This document shows, in pieces, positions 33,917 to 44,000 of a stretch of DNA of 64,000 nt (position 1 is its first letter; every line of letters begins with the position of its first letter). Position numbers and translations under genes: made by a program. Origin of the DNA: DOZZ01 sp963792655 (GTDB lineage: Bacteria; Acidobacteriota; Terriglobia; Bryobacterales; Bryobacteraceae); NCBI GenBank assembly GCA_963792655.1, contig CAWBWU010000005.1:372001-436000 (forward strand), given 5' to 3'. The notes beneath the pieces were generated by a model. It was not told where the DNA came from and made no database searches. It saw nothing but the letters and a program-made list of their open reading frames with translations.

Positions 33917-36468
33917 TTGGCGTCGCGCCAGTTGTCGCCGATGCCGGTATCGACCAGCAGCGGCACGGCGAGGGGATGTACGCGTTCCATTTCGCGCTTC
34001 ACCATGGCCGCCGTCTCTTCCGCTTCATCGGGTGGCGCTTCGAGCACCAACTCGTCGTGCACCTGCAACAGCAAACGTCCGCGCCGCTTTTGCAATTCGC
34101 GATCGATGCGAATCATCGCCAGCTTGATCAGATCTGCCGCGGTACCTTGCAGCGGCGAGTTGACAGCGGTGCGTTCCGCGAAGCCGCGTGCATTCGGATT
34201 GCGGCTGTTCATGTCGGGTATGGGACGCTCGCGCCCGAGGAGCGTGCGCGTGATGCCCGATTTTCGAACCTGTTCAATGGTGATGTCGATGAACTTGCGC
34301 ACGCCGGCATAGCGGTCGAAGTAGTTCATGATGTACTGCTCGGCCTCTTTGCGCGAGATGCCGAGTTGCGCAGCGAGCCCGAACGGGCTGATGCCATACA
34401 CGATGCCGAAGTTGACGGCCTTCGCGCTGTTGCGCTGCTCGCGCGTGATCATCAGCGGAGGGATGCCGAGCACCTCGGCCGCCGTGCGCGTGTGAATGTC
34501 CTCGCCGTTTAGAAACGCGTCGAGCAGTACAGGGTCTTGCGAGAAATGCGCCAGCAGCCGCAGTTCGATCTGCGAGTAATCTGCGACGATCAGCTTCCAG
34601 CCTTCCTGCGGCACAAACGCCGCGCGAATCTCACGGCCAAGATCGGTCTTGATCGGAATGTTCTGAAGGTTCGGATCGGATGACGAGAGGCGGCCTGTTG
34701 CGGCGCCCGTTTGGTTGAAGCGCGTGTGAATGCGTCCGCTGCGTGGATCGATCAACGCAGGCAGCGCATCGACGTACGTTCCCTTCAGTTTCGTTAGAGA
34801 GCGATACTCGAGCACCTTGCGCGCGACGGGATGATCGGCGGCCAACTCTTCGAGTACATCCGCTGCAGTTGAGATCGTCTTGCCTCGGCCGTAACGCACG
34901 GGTGCCGGGAGGTTCATCTCCTCAAACAGCACTTTCCCTAATTGCTGTGGCGATGCGATGTTGAACTCGCGCCCGGCCATCTCGTGGATGTCTGCGGTGA
35001 GGCGCTGAATGCCGCTGTCCATGAGTTCTGACAGACGGCCCAGTTCGCGATGATCGACGCGAATGCCGTGGTGTTCCATGCGCGCGAGCACCGGTGCAAG
35101 CGGCAGTTCCAGCTCTTCGTAAAAACGGTGCAGACCACGAGTCTCGAGTTCGGGCCGCAACGTGGTGAGCAGCTCAAGCAGGTACAACGCGTGATGCCCG
35201 GCTGATTCGTCGAGCTTCAGGTCCAGCCGTCGCTGCACCAACTGTTCCAGCGAACAACCTGACGGATCGGCATCGAGCAGGAACGCATACAGTGAAACGT
35301 CGTGTGCGAAGCCGGCGGCTTGCACATTGCTCGTGAGCCCTTCGCGAAATTCCGATTTGATCGAAGACGTGACCTTCAGCAACCGTTCGTTTTCAAAAAG
35401 CGGCTTCAGCTCAGACGAAAGCCGCGCGGGAACTTCGTACGCCTGTCCATCATGCGCAAAGGCCAGCATGCCGCCGTGCCGCGCGAGGGCGATCGTTGCA
35501 CCTTCCGGTATGCGTGCGATCGCAGCAGCGATCTCTTCCGCTTGTTCGAGCTGAGTAACCTGGCGTGCGCGCTCGTCCTGCGCGGGTCCGAGTTCGCGCA
35601 GCATGCTGTGAAACTCGAGCTCTTTGAGCAGGGTGCGCAGTTGTTGAACGTCCGGTCCGTCGGCGGCAAGCTTTTCGGGCTCAAACGGTATGGGCACATC
35701 GCAGTGAATGGTCGCGAGCCGTTTGCTCATCAGGATGCGTTCGCGATTTTGCTGCAGGCTCTCGCGGTACATCTTGCGATCGACTTCGCCTGCACGATCG
35801 AGCGCAGCTTCGACGGAACCGAACTTGTCGATCAGGTCCTTCGCACCCTTGTCGCCGATGCCGGGCGCGCCAGGAATGTTGTCGACCGCGTCGCCTTTCA
35901 ACGCCAATAGGTCCGCCACCTGTCCGGGTTCCACGCCCATGAATGTCTTGACGGCTGCCGGGTCATACCATGTGTCATCTTTGGCCGGGTTGAGCATACT
36001 GACCCGGTCCGTGACAAGTTGCATCATGTCTTTGTCGCTCGACACGATGACTACTTCAAATCCGTCCTCCGCGGCTTTTCGAGCTAACGTTCCGATGACG
36101 TCGTCCGCCTCAAATCCGGCGTACTCCAGAATAGGAATGCGCATGGCTTCGAGCACCCGCCGAACATAGGGAATCTGTTCACCCAGATCGTGCGGCATCT
36201 CGGTGCGGTTTGCCTTGTACTCTGCGAATTCCTGATCGCGAAAGGTCGGGCCAAGACTCTCGAAGACGGCGGCAATGTGGCGCGGTTCAAACGTCTTCTG
36301 AAGCTTACGCACCATGTTGGTGAAAATGTAGACCGCTTCAGTCGATAGACCCGTGCTAGTGCGCATGGGTGGGGCACCGGTGCGTGCACGCGCGTGATAC
36401 GCCCGGAAGATGAAGCCGTAGGTGTCGATCAGGAAAAGACGCGGCTGCAGAGTGGGGCGAAGAGCCAA
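33913..36468 (-). CDS. polA: DNA polymerase I
   Basis: 851 residues. N-terminal 5'-3' nuclease (residues ~1-290; LFLIDTYGFIFRAYHA, YKANRTEMP, GFEADDVIGTLA, VSSDKDMMQL), a middle domain of about 170 residues and the C-terminal polymerase. Polymerase motif A ADYSQIELRLLAHF (catalytic Asp near 628), motif B RNSAKAVNFGIVYG and motif C LQVHDELVLE (about 801-810) are intact. The middle domain lacks the DTET motif and other carboxylates of a working proofreading exonuclease, so it is probably inactive as in Taq and Bacillus polymerase I. Starts with TTG, divergent from lpxC. Confidence 0.95.
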   Translation of the reverse strand: MALRPTLQPRLFLIDTYGFIFRAYHARARTGAPPMRTSTGLSTEAVYIFTNMVRKLQKTFEPRHIAAVFESLGPTFRDQEFAEYKANRTEMPHDLGEQIPYVRRVLEAMRIPILEYAGFEADDVIGTLARKAAEDGFEVVIVSSDKDMMQLVTDRVSMLNPAKDDTWYDPAAVKTFMGVEPGQVADLLALKGDAVDNIPGAPGIGDKGAKDLIDKFGSVEAALDRAGEVDRKMYRESLQQNRERILMSKRLATIHCDVPIPFEPEKLAADGPDVQQLRTLLKELEFHSMLRELGPAQDERARQVTQLEQAEEIAAAIARIPEGATIALARHGGMLAFAHDGQAYEVPARLSSELKPLFENERLLKVTSSIKSEFREGLTSNVQAAGFAHDVSLYAFLLDADPSGCSLEQLVQRRLDLKLDESAGHHALYLLELLTTLRPELETRGLHRFYEELELPLAPVLARMEHHGIRVDHRELGRLSELMDSGIQRLTADIHEMAGREFNIASPQQLGKVLFEEMNLPAPVRYGRGKTISTAADVLEELAADHPVARKVLEYRSLTKLKGTYVDALPALIDPRSGRIHTRFNQTGAATGRLSSSDPNLQNIPIKTDLGREIRAAFVPQEGWKLIVADYSQIELRLLAHFSQDPVLLDAFLNGEDIHTRTAAEVLGIPPLMITREQRNSAKAVNFGIVYGISPFGLAAQLGISRKEAEQYIMNYFDRYAGVRKFIDITIEQVRKSGITRTLLGRERPIPDMNSRNPNARGFAERTAVNSPLQGTAADLIKLAMIRIDRELQKRRGRLLLQVHDELVLEAPPDEAEETAAMVKREMERVHPLAVPLLVDTGIGDNWRDAK

Positions 36469-36602
36469 AGCAATATCATAGCGTCACTGGCTGCAAACTG
36501 GCAGAAAAGCCGCGCGGTGTGGCTGATTTACCACACGCAAGTTTCTGTAAATAGTGCAAGGAATGAGGTTGGAGCGCCGCGCACGTTGGTAATCTGAAAG
36601 AG

Positions 36603-37490
36603 ATGAATTGCGAATCTACCGTCGCAAAGGCGGTTGTGGCATCCGGAGTAGGTCTTCACAGTGGCGTGCCGGTCAATATTCGCATCACCCCGGCGCCGGC
36701 AGGCACCGGCATTGTTTTCCTTCGGACCGATCTGAGTAACTTCGCTGTTCAAGCACTTTGGGAGCACGTGGCACGCGTCAGCTACGCAACGAGCCTGATG
36801 CATCGCGGCGTTTTGATTTCGACGACCGAACATCTGCTCAGCACCTTTTACAGCCTCGGAATCGATAACGCCTTCATCGAAATAGACAACCTCGAAGTGC
36901 CGATTCTCGATGGCAGCGGGTTAGTGTTCGTAAAGCTGATTCAAGCGGCAGGAATTCGACAGCAGCGCAAGCGGCGGCGCTACCTAAGCGTGATGCGCCG
37001 TGTGACTGTCGAAGACAAAGGCAAGCGGATCACGATTGAGCCGGACGACAAGTTTCGCCTCACCTGCGAGATCGATTTCCCGCATCCGATGGTAGGGCGA
37101 CAGAAGCTCGCATTCGAAGTAACGCCTGAGCAATATGCGAGCAAGATCGCTGCGGCGCGCACGTTTGGTTTTGATTATGAGCTTGACCAAATGCGCGACA
37201 TGGGGCTGATTCGAGGCGCGTCGCTCGACAACGCAGTTTGTTTCACCCGGGAAGGTGTGTTGAACCCGGGCGGTCTGCGCTCTCCTGACGAGTGCTGCCG
37301 GCATAAAGCGCTCGATCTGATCGGCGATTTAGCATTGCTCGGGCGCCCGCTGCTGGGTCACGTGATTGCCGAACGCGCGGGCCATGCGATGCATGCGGCG
37401 CTCGTTGCAAAGATCATGTCCGACACGTCGCTTTATCGCGTACTGACGCTCGAAGAAGTGACGGGTACACGATCGACTGCGGTGGCGTGA
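36603..37490 (+). CDS. lpxC: UDP-3-O-acyl-N-acetylglucosamine deacetylase
   Basis: 295 residues, zinc enzyme that commits to lipid A synthesis in the cytoplasm. Duplicate LpxC fold. Zinc His in STTEHLLSTFYSLGIDNA, then the CRHKALDLIGDLALLG segment with the second His and Asp, and catalytic His in AGHAMHAAL. GVGLHSG at the N-terminus is the other hallmark. Its presence means an LPS-bearing outer membrane. GAAAGAG precedes the ATG directly. Confidence 0.95.
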   Translation: MNCESTVAKAVVASGVGLHSGVPVNIRITPAPAGTGIVFLRTDLSNFAVQALWEHVARVSYATSLMHRGVLISTTEHLLSTFYSLGIDNAFIEIDNLEVPILDGSGLVFVKLIQAAGIRQQRKRRRYLSVMRRVTVEDKGKRITIEPDDKFRLTCEIDFPHPMVGRQKLAFEVTPEQYASKIAAARTFGFDYELDQMRDMGLIRGASLDNAVCFTREGVLNPGGLRSPDECCRHKALDLIGDLALLGRPLLGHVIAERAGHAMHAALVAKIMSDTSLYRVLTLEEVTGTRSTAVA

Positions 37491-37642
37491 TGGCTCGCAA
37501 GAAAAAACAAGTATTCGATGCGAATAAAGAAATTCGCGCGATTGCGCGTGAGCGTGTCGGAACTGTTAAGCCCGTGAAGCCGATCGAGCCGAAAGAGCGG
37601 CGGAAGCCGAAGTACAAGACGAAGCTGGAGGAGTCGGTTTAG
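37490..37642 (+). CDS. Small basic protein coupled to lpxC
   Basis: 50 residues: MARKKKQVFDANKEIRAIA, RERVGTVKPVKPIEPKE and RRKPKYKTKLEESV. Highly basic with a Pro-rich centre; no domain known. Its ATG shares one base with the lpxC stop (TGATG), so it is translationally coupled. The tight coupling and codon pattern suggest a real gene. Confidence 0.6.
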   Translation: MARKKKQVFDANKEIRAIARERVGTVKPVKPIEPKERRKPKYKTKLEESV

Positions 37643-37764
37643 AAGTTTGGTTGACGCATAAACGGATCAAGCATCGAAGCGGTAAAAATCGACCCTCGAA
37701 CGTTGCTAAGGTCTGTTTCATCGCAGAGGCGCATGGATTGCATCTCGGTTGGCGAGGCAATCGA

Positions 37765-37983
37765 ATGCGACGACTTTTACTGATCTCTTCCACTGTCCTG
37801 CTGAGCACGCTGGCGGCATGCAACAGCGGTCACAGCAGTACCGCGAACACCACGCCAGGCTCCAATACAAATGGAACGGTGAATGCGCCGAACAGCAACG
37901 CGCAGAACACCAATAACCGGTCGAGCAACACGCCTGCCGCAAACACCGGCAATGGTCAAGGGTCCGCCACACCAGCCAAATAG
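37765..37983 (+). CDS. Small Asn-rich lipoprotein
   Basis: 72 residues. Lipobox LAAC at the end of a signal peptide (MRRLLLISSTVLLSTLAAC), then a low-complexity region rich in Asn, Ser, Thr and Ala (about half Asn/Thr/Ser), without a domain. ATG 37765; GGCGAGG a few bases upstream. Probably a membrane-anchored disordered protein. Confidence 0.6.
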   Translation: MRRLLLISSTVLLSTLAACNSGHSSTANTTPGSNTNGTVNAPNSNAQNTNNRSSNTPAANTGNGQGSATPAK

Positions 37984-38004
37984 CAGCGGGTATAAAATAC
38001 CCGC

Positions 38005-39358
38005 ATGAAAATCTCTGCCTCTCGTTTTTCCCGCCGCGCGTTACTAGGCGGCACTGCCGCAGCCGCCGCCACGTTCTGGGCGGATGAAACGCTCGAGGCA
38101 TACCAGGGAAACGTCAGCACCAACTCCAAACCTTCGGATCTGAAGATCACTGATCTGCGCATCGCAACGATCTGGAAGGCGCCGATGATCTGCCCGGTGA
38201 TCCGCATCGATACCAACCAGGGCATCTACGGTTTGGGTGAAGTGCGCGACGGCGCGAGCAAGACTTATGCGCTGATGCTGAAGAGCCGCCTGCTCGGCGA
38301 GAACCCCTGCAACGTCGATAAGGTGTTCCGCAAAATCAAGCAGTTCGGCGGAAGCTCGCGGCAGGCGGGCGGCGTGTGCGGTATCGAGATGGCTTTGTGG
38401 GATCTTGCGGGCAAGGCTTACAACGCGCCGGTGTACCAGATGCTCGGTGGCAAGTTTCGCGACACGATTCGCTGCTACGCGGACACCACGGAATCGAACG
38501 ATCCGCAAGATTTACGGAGCACGGCTGCGCGCGAGGCGCGATCAGGGCTTCACCTGGTTGAAGATGGACCTCGGCATTGATCTGATGGAAAACGTTCCCG
38601 GCACGATTACCGCGCCAAAGGGCACATCGATCGCGCAGGGCGATCGCACGCAGCACATGTTCACCGGTATCGAGCTGACAGACAAGGGCATCGACACAAT
38701 GGTGCAGTTCGTGGCAACCGTGCGTGAACAAGTGGGCATGGAGATCCCGCTGTCAGCCGACCACTTCGGGCACATCGGCGTGAACTCCTGCATCCGGCTC
38801 GGCAAGGCGCTCGAGAAGTACAACATGGCCTGGCTGGAGGACATGATCCCGTGGAATTACACGGAACTGTTGAAGAAGATCTCCGATGCCGTGAACATCC
38901 CTCTTGCGACCGGTGAAGACATCTACCTGAAAGAGGGCTTCGCGGAACTGCGCGCAAGCGCACGCAGTTGATATTCTGCATCCGGATCTGGCGACGTCTG
39001 GCGGCATTCTGGAAACCAAGAAGATCGGCGACATGGCGCAGGAGTACGGCCTGCCGATGGCAATGCACTTTGCGGGATCGCCGGTGTCGCTGCATGGCAA
39101 ACGTGCATTGCGCAGCGGCGACGGAAAATTTCCTGGTGCTGGAAAACCACTCCGTGGATGTGCCCTGGTGGAGCGACCTGGTGGAGGGCGTCGAAAAGCC
39201 GATCGTGAACAAAGGCTTCATCACGCGTTCCGGACAAGCCGGGCCTGGGCATCACGCTCAACGATGCTGTCATGAAGCAGCATCTGATGGAGCCGGGCTA
39301 TTTCGAGCCTACGCCGGAATGGGACAAAGAGCGCTCAAGCGACCGGTTGTGGAGCTAG
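38005..39358 (+). pseudogene. Tat-exported enolase-superfamily (mandelate racemase-like) enzyme, four frame changes
   Basis: Consecutive frames give a complete protein. It starts with a Tat signal (FSRRALLGGTAAAAATFWA), then the MLE/MR-fold N-domain (ITDLRIATIWKAPM, GLGEVRDGASKTYALMLKSR) and GGVCGIEMALWDLAGKAY. The barrel has GFTWLKMDLGI, IPLSADHFGHIGVN, AWLEDMIPWN, ATGEDIY, VDILHPDLATSGGI, MAMHFAGSPVS and the terminal EPTPEWDKERSSDRLW. The frame shifts by +1 at 38506, 38966, 39090 and 39226, each consistent with one extra C after CG. It is recorded as a pseudogene but may be intact in the organism. Probably a sugar-acid dehydratase. Confidence 0.8.
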
Positions 39359-39848
39359 GAATCGAGAGACGGTAGGCGCAGGGAGTTGCCGATCACCGCC
39401 CGGCATCACCTCGTATACTTTTTTCTGCCGTTGACGCAGTGCGGCGCCCAGCACACGCGGGCTACTAACCATTGCAGCTGCCGTCAAACCAGGGCCTCAG
39501 CGGACCGGCCGCGCGGCCTAAGTTAATGGGTTTAGGTTCTTCGCGCCCCAGCACTCGCAAGTTTCTTCCGATCACGGTTACTAGCTGCAAAGATTATTGT
39601 CATGTTGCCGCGCGACTTAAACTTCGCATTGACGTAGTCGTTTGAAATCGTTAGAATTGCTGCACGTAAAACCAATGGCCCACAGCGATAGCCGGGAAGT
39701 CTGCCGGGTCGCGGTGGTGATCTCTGTTCTTAAGGAGTAACGCTTTCTCCCACGTAGGCGAGGCGCTGCCGCACTGGCTGCGCGTCAGGCATCCACGAAA
39801 CCGCACCGGTTTCTTAACTTGGCGTCGAACGCCTAATGGAATTCATTC
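39359..39848 (+). other. 490-base intergenic leader with two small hairpins
   Basis: No gene seen. This begins the visibly more A+T-rich part of the window. Near the end two perfect small hairpins lie 15 bases before the next ATG: GAAACCG-CAC-CGGTTTC (39797-39813) and GGCG-TCGAA-CGCC (39821-39833). They may form a structured 5' leader. There is no ordinary Shine-Dalgarno before ATG 39849. Confidence 0.5.
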
Positions 39849-41823
39849 ATGACATTTCGTTTCATCAGTTTGGCGGTTACAGCTCTAGCCGCGGCTCCGA
39901 TACTTTGCTTCGCACAGCTCAACGTCTCGCTTGTATCGAATGTGAGTTCCCCGCAAATAGTGGGAACGACAATTAATTTTACTGCCACTGCAAGCGGCGG
40001 AATGGGCCCCTATGACTCATCAATACACAATTGCAGCTCCTGGCGGCTCCGCGAGGGTGAAGCAAGATTTCACCGTGTTGAACTCATATGCCTGGACGCC
40101 GATCGCAAAAGAAGGGAACTACACGATCACCGTAACCGCCAGAGACTTGACCCATACCACCCTGCGCGGCACGACAAGTAAGTCCTTTGTGATCTCGACG
40201 GCTCTCATCAGTGGCGCTCAAGCTGTTCACACGACCAACAATTCTATGGTGGCTCTTTTCAGTGCGCCGCCGTGTCCAGCCAGTCTCAGTTGGCGCGTGG
40301 TGTTCTTCCAGGAAGGTTCGACGGTCCCCAAATCGGCAACCAATGATCTAAAGTGCGATGGATCAACTACCATGAACGTACTGGTAGCAGGGATGTATGC
40401 GAACTCGCAGTACTCCATGTTCTGGCAGACTCGCAACGGCAACACCAGCGTAAGCGTAGGAAAGACTCTGAAGTTCACGACCGGTGGCATACCGGCTGGA
40501 GTTTCGTTTCCTCCAACTTTTGCACCCGCCCCAACATCTCCTTTCCCGGCACCGCCAGCTAATGACCCGTATCCAGTGGTTATTGAGGGCATAATTGCCC
40601 CGGGTGGAAACTATACGATCTCCGCAACTGACGTGCTTGGCAAACCAATCTGGGTGCTGCCTTATGTCGCATCACTCTTCAACCGCACAGCTCCGGGCGG
40701 CGAAATTCTCTACATGCAGACTCCGCTGGTGCAAACTAACCCGGTAACACCGAACGCCTGGGCGCAACAGCTGGTGGTCGCCGATTTAGCTGGCAATCAA
40801 ACGCAGCAAACAAACGCCTCGATCATGAGTGAGCAACTAGTCGCGATGGGCAAGCACCCCATCACTGGTTTTCACCACGAGTCGATTAAGCTGCCGAATG
40901 GCGGCTTTCTAACTCTCGGAAACTCTGAGCAATTGGTTACGAACGCCAACCAGTGCGGCACGGGACCTTCTGGCCCGAACACCTGCGATGTTCTCGGCGA
41001 CACCGTCATGGTTCTCGACAATAATCTCCAGTTGTTGTGGGCCTGGGATGTATTTAAACAGGGAACGTACACCACGCCCTTGGGAACATTCAATCTGTTA
41101 GATACGCCAGCCGTGTTGGGCGAGACGTGCGCTGTGAACGGCTCAGGATGCCCGCCCTTTTTCCTGGCGCCGACTTCGAACGATTGGATGCACACGAACG
41201 CGCTGCAGATGACTGCGGATGGAAACATCCTGGTGGCGGTTCGACACATCGACCAAATTCTGAAGATCAATTATGGCAATGGGACGGGAGACGGCCACAT
41301 CATGTGGCGAATGGGCAAAGGCGGCGATTTCGCACTGACCACAATCTCCACTGTAGGATCCACGGCCGATCCGGATTTCACAACCTATCCCTGGTTCTCA
41401 CACTCCCACGACGCCGGCTTCTCTTTCGGAGATACCTTAGTGAATGGCGTGCAAATCCTGACGTTGTGGGATAACGGAAACACGCGGATACAGAATACCG
41501 ATCCTAACGGGCACAGTCGGATTCAGGTCTATGCGGTAAACGAGGCGGCGCTGCAGATGAACCTTAATACCGACATCGATTCCGGCTACTATTCGTTCGC
41601 GCTCGGCACAGCGCAGTTCCTACCAAACGGCAACCTATGGGGCGATGCCGGTGCGGTTGGGCCAAAAGCTGGCCCGTGGGCTGGCTACAGTGTTGAAGCA
41701 GATAGTACAAACGGGTCCATACTGTACGTGCTGCAAATGGCGAGCGGTGGCACCAGGGGTCCAAATAGCTTTCTGACATACAGGACCTTCCGCTTGCCGT
41801 CTCTTTACGCGGCTAGTTTCTAA
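39849..41823 (+). CDS. Secreted arylsulfotransferase-like (ASST) protein, first copy, frame-split
   Basis: About 657 residues in two frames. The signal peptide (MTFRFISLAVTALAAAPILC) and the start of an N-terminal Ig-like domain read to ...GGMGPYD; the frame then changes by one extra T at about 40017 and continues HQYTIAAPGG to the end. The tandem paralogue downstream reads DYRFSIGPQG at the same place, which confirms the join. The body matches the ASST/PF05935 propeller: GFHHESIKLPNGGFL, NDWMHTNAL, ILVAVRHIDQILKINYGNG, WFSHSHDAGFS, LWDNGNTRI. Such enzymes transfer sulfate between phenols; the activity here is unproven. Confidence 0.8.
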
Positions 41824-41876
41824 CTTTTGGGAAAGAGCGAGGCATCCGGCCGCGCTGTTTTCCACATTCACTTATA

Positions 41877-41928
41877 CGAGAGTCGGGCAGATCCGTTGAG
41901 ATCTGTCCAGACTCTCGAATAATTTTTT
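41877..41928 (+). terminator. Rho-independent terminator after the first ASST gene
   Basis: A stem of 17-18 bases (arms CGAGAGTC...GCAGATC and GATCTGTCC...GACTCTCG, with one bulge and one mismatch) closes around CGTTGA, followed by AATAATTTTTT. It lies 54 bases after the stop. Confidence 0.85.
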
Positions 41929-41960
41929 CCGGTCGTCGCCACCGGCTTGACTGCTATTTA

Positions 41961-42009
41961 CCTGGTGGGTATCGACCGTCAACGAGTTCGCCGACTCTTT
42001 ACCACCAGG
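41961..42009 (+). promoter_or_regulatory. 5' leader hairpin next to the ribosome binding site
   Basis: CCTGGTGG (41961-41968) pairs perfectly with CCACCAGG (42002-42009), three bases before the AGGAG (about 42012-42016) that serves the ATG at 42025. A leader stem at this place could influence translation. No known riboswitch family is recognised. Confidence 0.45.
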
Positions 42010-42024
42010 CGATAGGAGCAAGTC

Positions 42025-43980
42025 ATGAGTACAAGCAATCTTTTCTGCATGTCGAAGGCGCTGCTGGTGTTTTTGGCAGGCGCGTGTTTGGCCTCCGCTG
42101 CAAACCCTACGATCAACCTGGCGCCGAATCTGGCTAGCCCTCAACTAATAGGAATTCCGATCACATGGACTGCTACTGCAACCGGCGGGAATCCAGGTGA
42201 CGTTTATGACTACCGGTTTTCGATTGGTCCTCAGGGTAAGCCGCTGCAGATTCTCCGAGACTTTTCACCCGGCAACACGTTCACCTGGGCGCCTCACGAT
42301 ACGGAAGGCAACTTCGCAGTTCGCGTTGTGGTACGAAACCGTTCAACCTCTCCGTTTACAATCTTTCCCCCGGTAACTCTGGTGTATGGAATCCAAGCTC
42401 GGATTCCACTGGGCGGACCAGCCGCAGTATCCTCAACAAACCACCCACTGGTGGCTCTGTTCAGCGCTCCCGCCTGCGCTGTGGGGAATTTCCGAATCGT
42501 GCGGTTCCAGTTGTCTGGCGCGGCAGCGTCTTCGAAGACCGCGCCGCTGGCATGCACGGGAACGACAACTGAGAACTTCCTCGTGGCGGGTATGCTTCCG
42601 AGTAGTACATATCAGATGCACTCGGATGTGCTCGATTCGACGGGGGCCCTGGTGCGCAGCGGCCAGACGGTGTCCTATACAACCGGTGCGATCCCTTCGA
42701 GTGTTCCGTTTCCGAGCTTTACGGTCGTCAAGCCAGCGTCCACGCTGGGGCAGGCCTTCCCTGTCGTATTTCATGCTTTCCTAAATGTGGGCGCTCTTTT
42801 CGGTAAGCCAGCTTACGTACCAACAGCAACTGACCTCTCCGGAAATGTGATCTGGTATTACCCAGTTCCCGCGTCGGTCGGCCGTCTCGAACGCGTCGGT
42901 GGCGTGTGGGTACAGCTCACAGTAGGCAATTCATCTTTGGCATCGAGTCAAGTGACTCGAGAGATTGATCTCGCGGGCAACACGATTCGCGAAACAAACG
43001 CAAGGGTGGTGAGCGATCAACTCATCGCGATGGGCGGTCCGGCGATCAGTGATTTCCACCATGAGACGCGGCGGATGCCGAACGGTGACATCCTCGTTCT
43101 CGCCGCTCGTGACATGTCGGTGACGGACGCAAGGCAGTGCCAAGCCTCCGGTTCCATCACTTGTGATGTGATCGGCGACTTGATACTGGTCCTCGATCCC
43201 AACATGCAATTGAAGTGGTATTGGGATGCTTTTACGAAACTGACCCCCAGCAATCTCGTGAACGTCAGCCGACCTGCCATCTTAGGCGAAACATGCAAGG
43301 CGAACGGCGCGGGTTGTTCACCGATTACGGCGATCGACCCGTCGACGGGGATGACCTACACCGTTGCGAACGATTGGATGCACGCCAATTCGGCTCAGTT
43401 CACCAACGACGGCAACATCGTCATTTCGGTGCGTAACCAAGATGTGGCGATGAAAATAAACTATAGCAACGGTACCGGAGACGGGCGAGTCCTTTGGACG
43501 ATGGGTAATGGTGGCGACTTCAGGTTTACCACCCTGACGAGCCCTTGCGACTCAGCCGACGGGACCACCTATATCGGGCTGCTGAATTGGTTTACCCATC
43601 AGCATGACGCGGAGTTCAACCCGGACGGATCGTTCACGATCTTCGATGATGGCAATACGCGAAAACTCTATTGCGATCCTAACGGGAATAGTCGCGGGCA
43701 GGCGTATACAGTTGACGAAGCGGAGAAGACTGTTACACCGATTCTGAACGGTGACCTGGGCGGCTATTCTTTTGCGATCGGCAGTGCCCAGGTAGTTAAT
43801 TACGGGACACAAACAACCTACAGCTTCGACAACGGGCTCATCAACGGCTTCACGCCGTCAGGGTTCTCGCAAACGTCTGAGGTTGACGGCGCAGGAAACC
43901 TGCTGTTTAGAATCCAGGCGCCCACGCTTACATACCGCACGTTCCGAATGGCCGATCTCTATACTCCGCCAGAGCCCTAA
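42025..43980 (+). CDS. Secreted arylsulfotransferase-like (ASST) protein, second copy
   Basis: 651 residues. Signal peptide (ALLVFLAGACLASAA), an N-terminal Ig-like domain (PTINLAPNLASPQLIGIPIT), then the ASST-like propeller with DFHHETRRMPNGDILVL, NDWMHANSAQF, NIVISVRNQDVAMKINYSNG, WFTHQHDAEFN and IFDDGNTRKLY. It is a tandem paralogue of the preceding gene in the same direction. Shine-Dalgarno AGGAG. Start ATG 42025. Confidence 0.83.
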   Translation: MSTSNLFCMSKALLVFLAGACLASAANPTINLAPNLASPQLIGIPITWTATATGGNPGDVYDYRFSIGPQGKPLQILRDFSPGNTFTWAPHDTEGNFAVRVVVRNRSTSPFTIFPPVTLVYGIQARIPLGGPAAVSSTNHPLVALFSAPACAVGNFRIVRFQLSGAAASSKTAPLACTGTTTENFLVAGMLPSSTYQMHSDVLDSTGALVRSGQTVSYTTGAIPSSVPFPSFTVVKPASTLGQAFPVVFHAFLNVGALFGKPAYVPTATDLSGNVIWYYPVPASVGRLERVGGVWVQLTVGNSSLASSQVTREIDLAGNTIRETNARVVSDQLIAMGGPAISDFHHETRRMPNGDILVLAARDMSVTDARQCQASGSITCDVIGDLILVLDPNMQLKWYWDAFTKLTPSNLVNVSRPAILGETCKANGAGCSPITAIDPSTGMTYTVANDWMHANSAQFTNDGNIVISVRNQDVAMKINYSNGTGDGRVLWTMGNGGDFRFTTLTSPCDSADGTTYIGLLNWFTHQHDAEFNPDGSFTIFDDGNTRKLYCDPNGNSRGQAYTVDEAEKTVTPILNGDLGGYSFAIGSAQVVNYGTQTTYSFDNGLINGFTPSGFSQTSEVDGAGNLLFRIQAPTLTYRTFRMADLYTPPEP

Positions 43981-43995
43981 ACGTTCGCGAACGTT
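43980..43995. repeat. 16-bp perfect palindrome on a stop codon
   Basis: AACGTTCGCGAACGTT starts on the last base of the TAA of the second ASST gene. It may be a regulator-binding palindrome or chance. A hairpin follows immediately at 44001-44036. Confidence 0.4.
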
Positions 43996-44000
43996 CACCG

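Noticed and set aside
33920..35910. Long open frames antisense to polA (for example 202 codons)
   Set aside because: They mirror a GC-rich conserved gene in the opposite strand; no family signature, no start signal.
38005..39358. Programmed ribosomal frameshifting as the reason for the frame changes
   Set aside because: Four changes in one gene, no slippery heptamers or downstream structures, and the same changes fit a sequence-error pattern.
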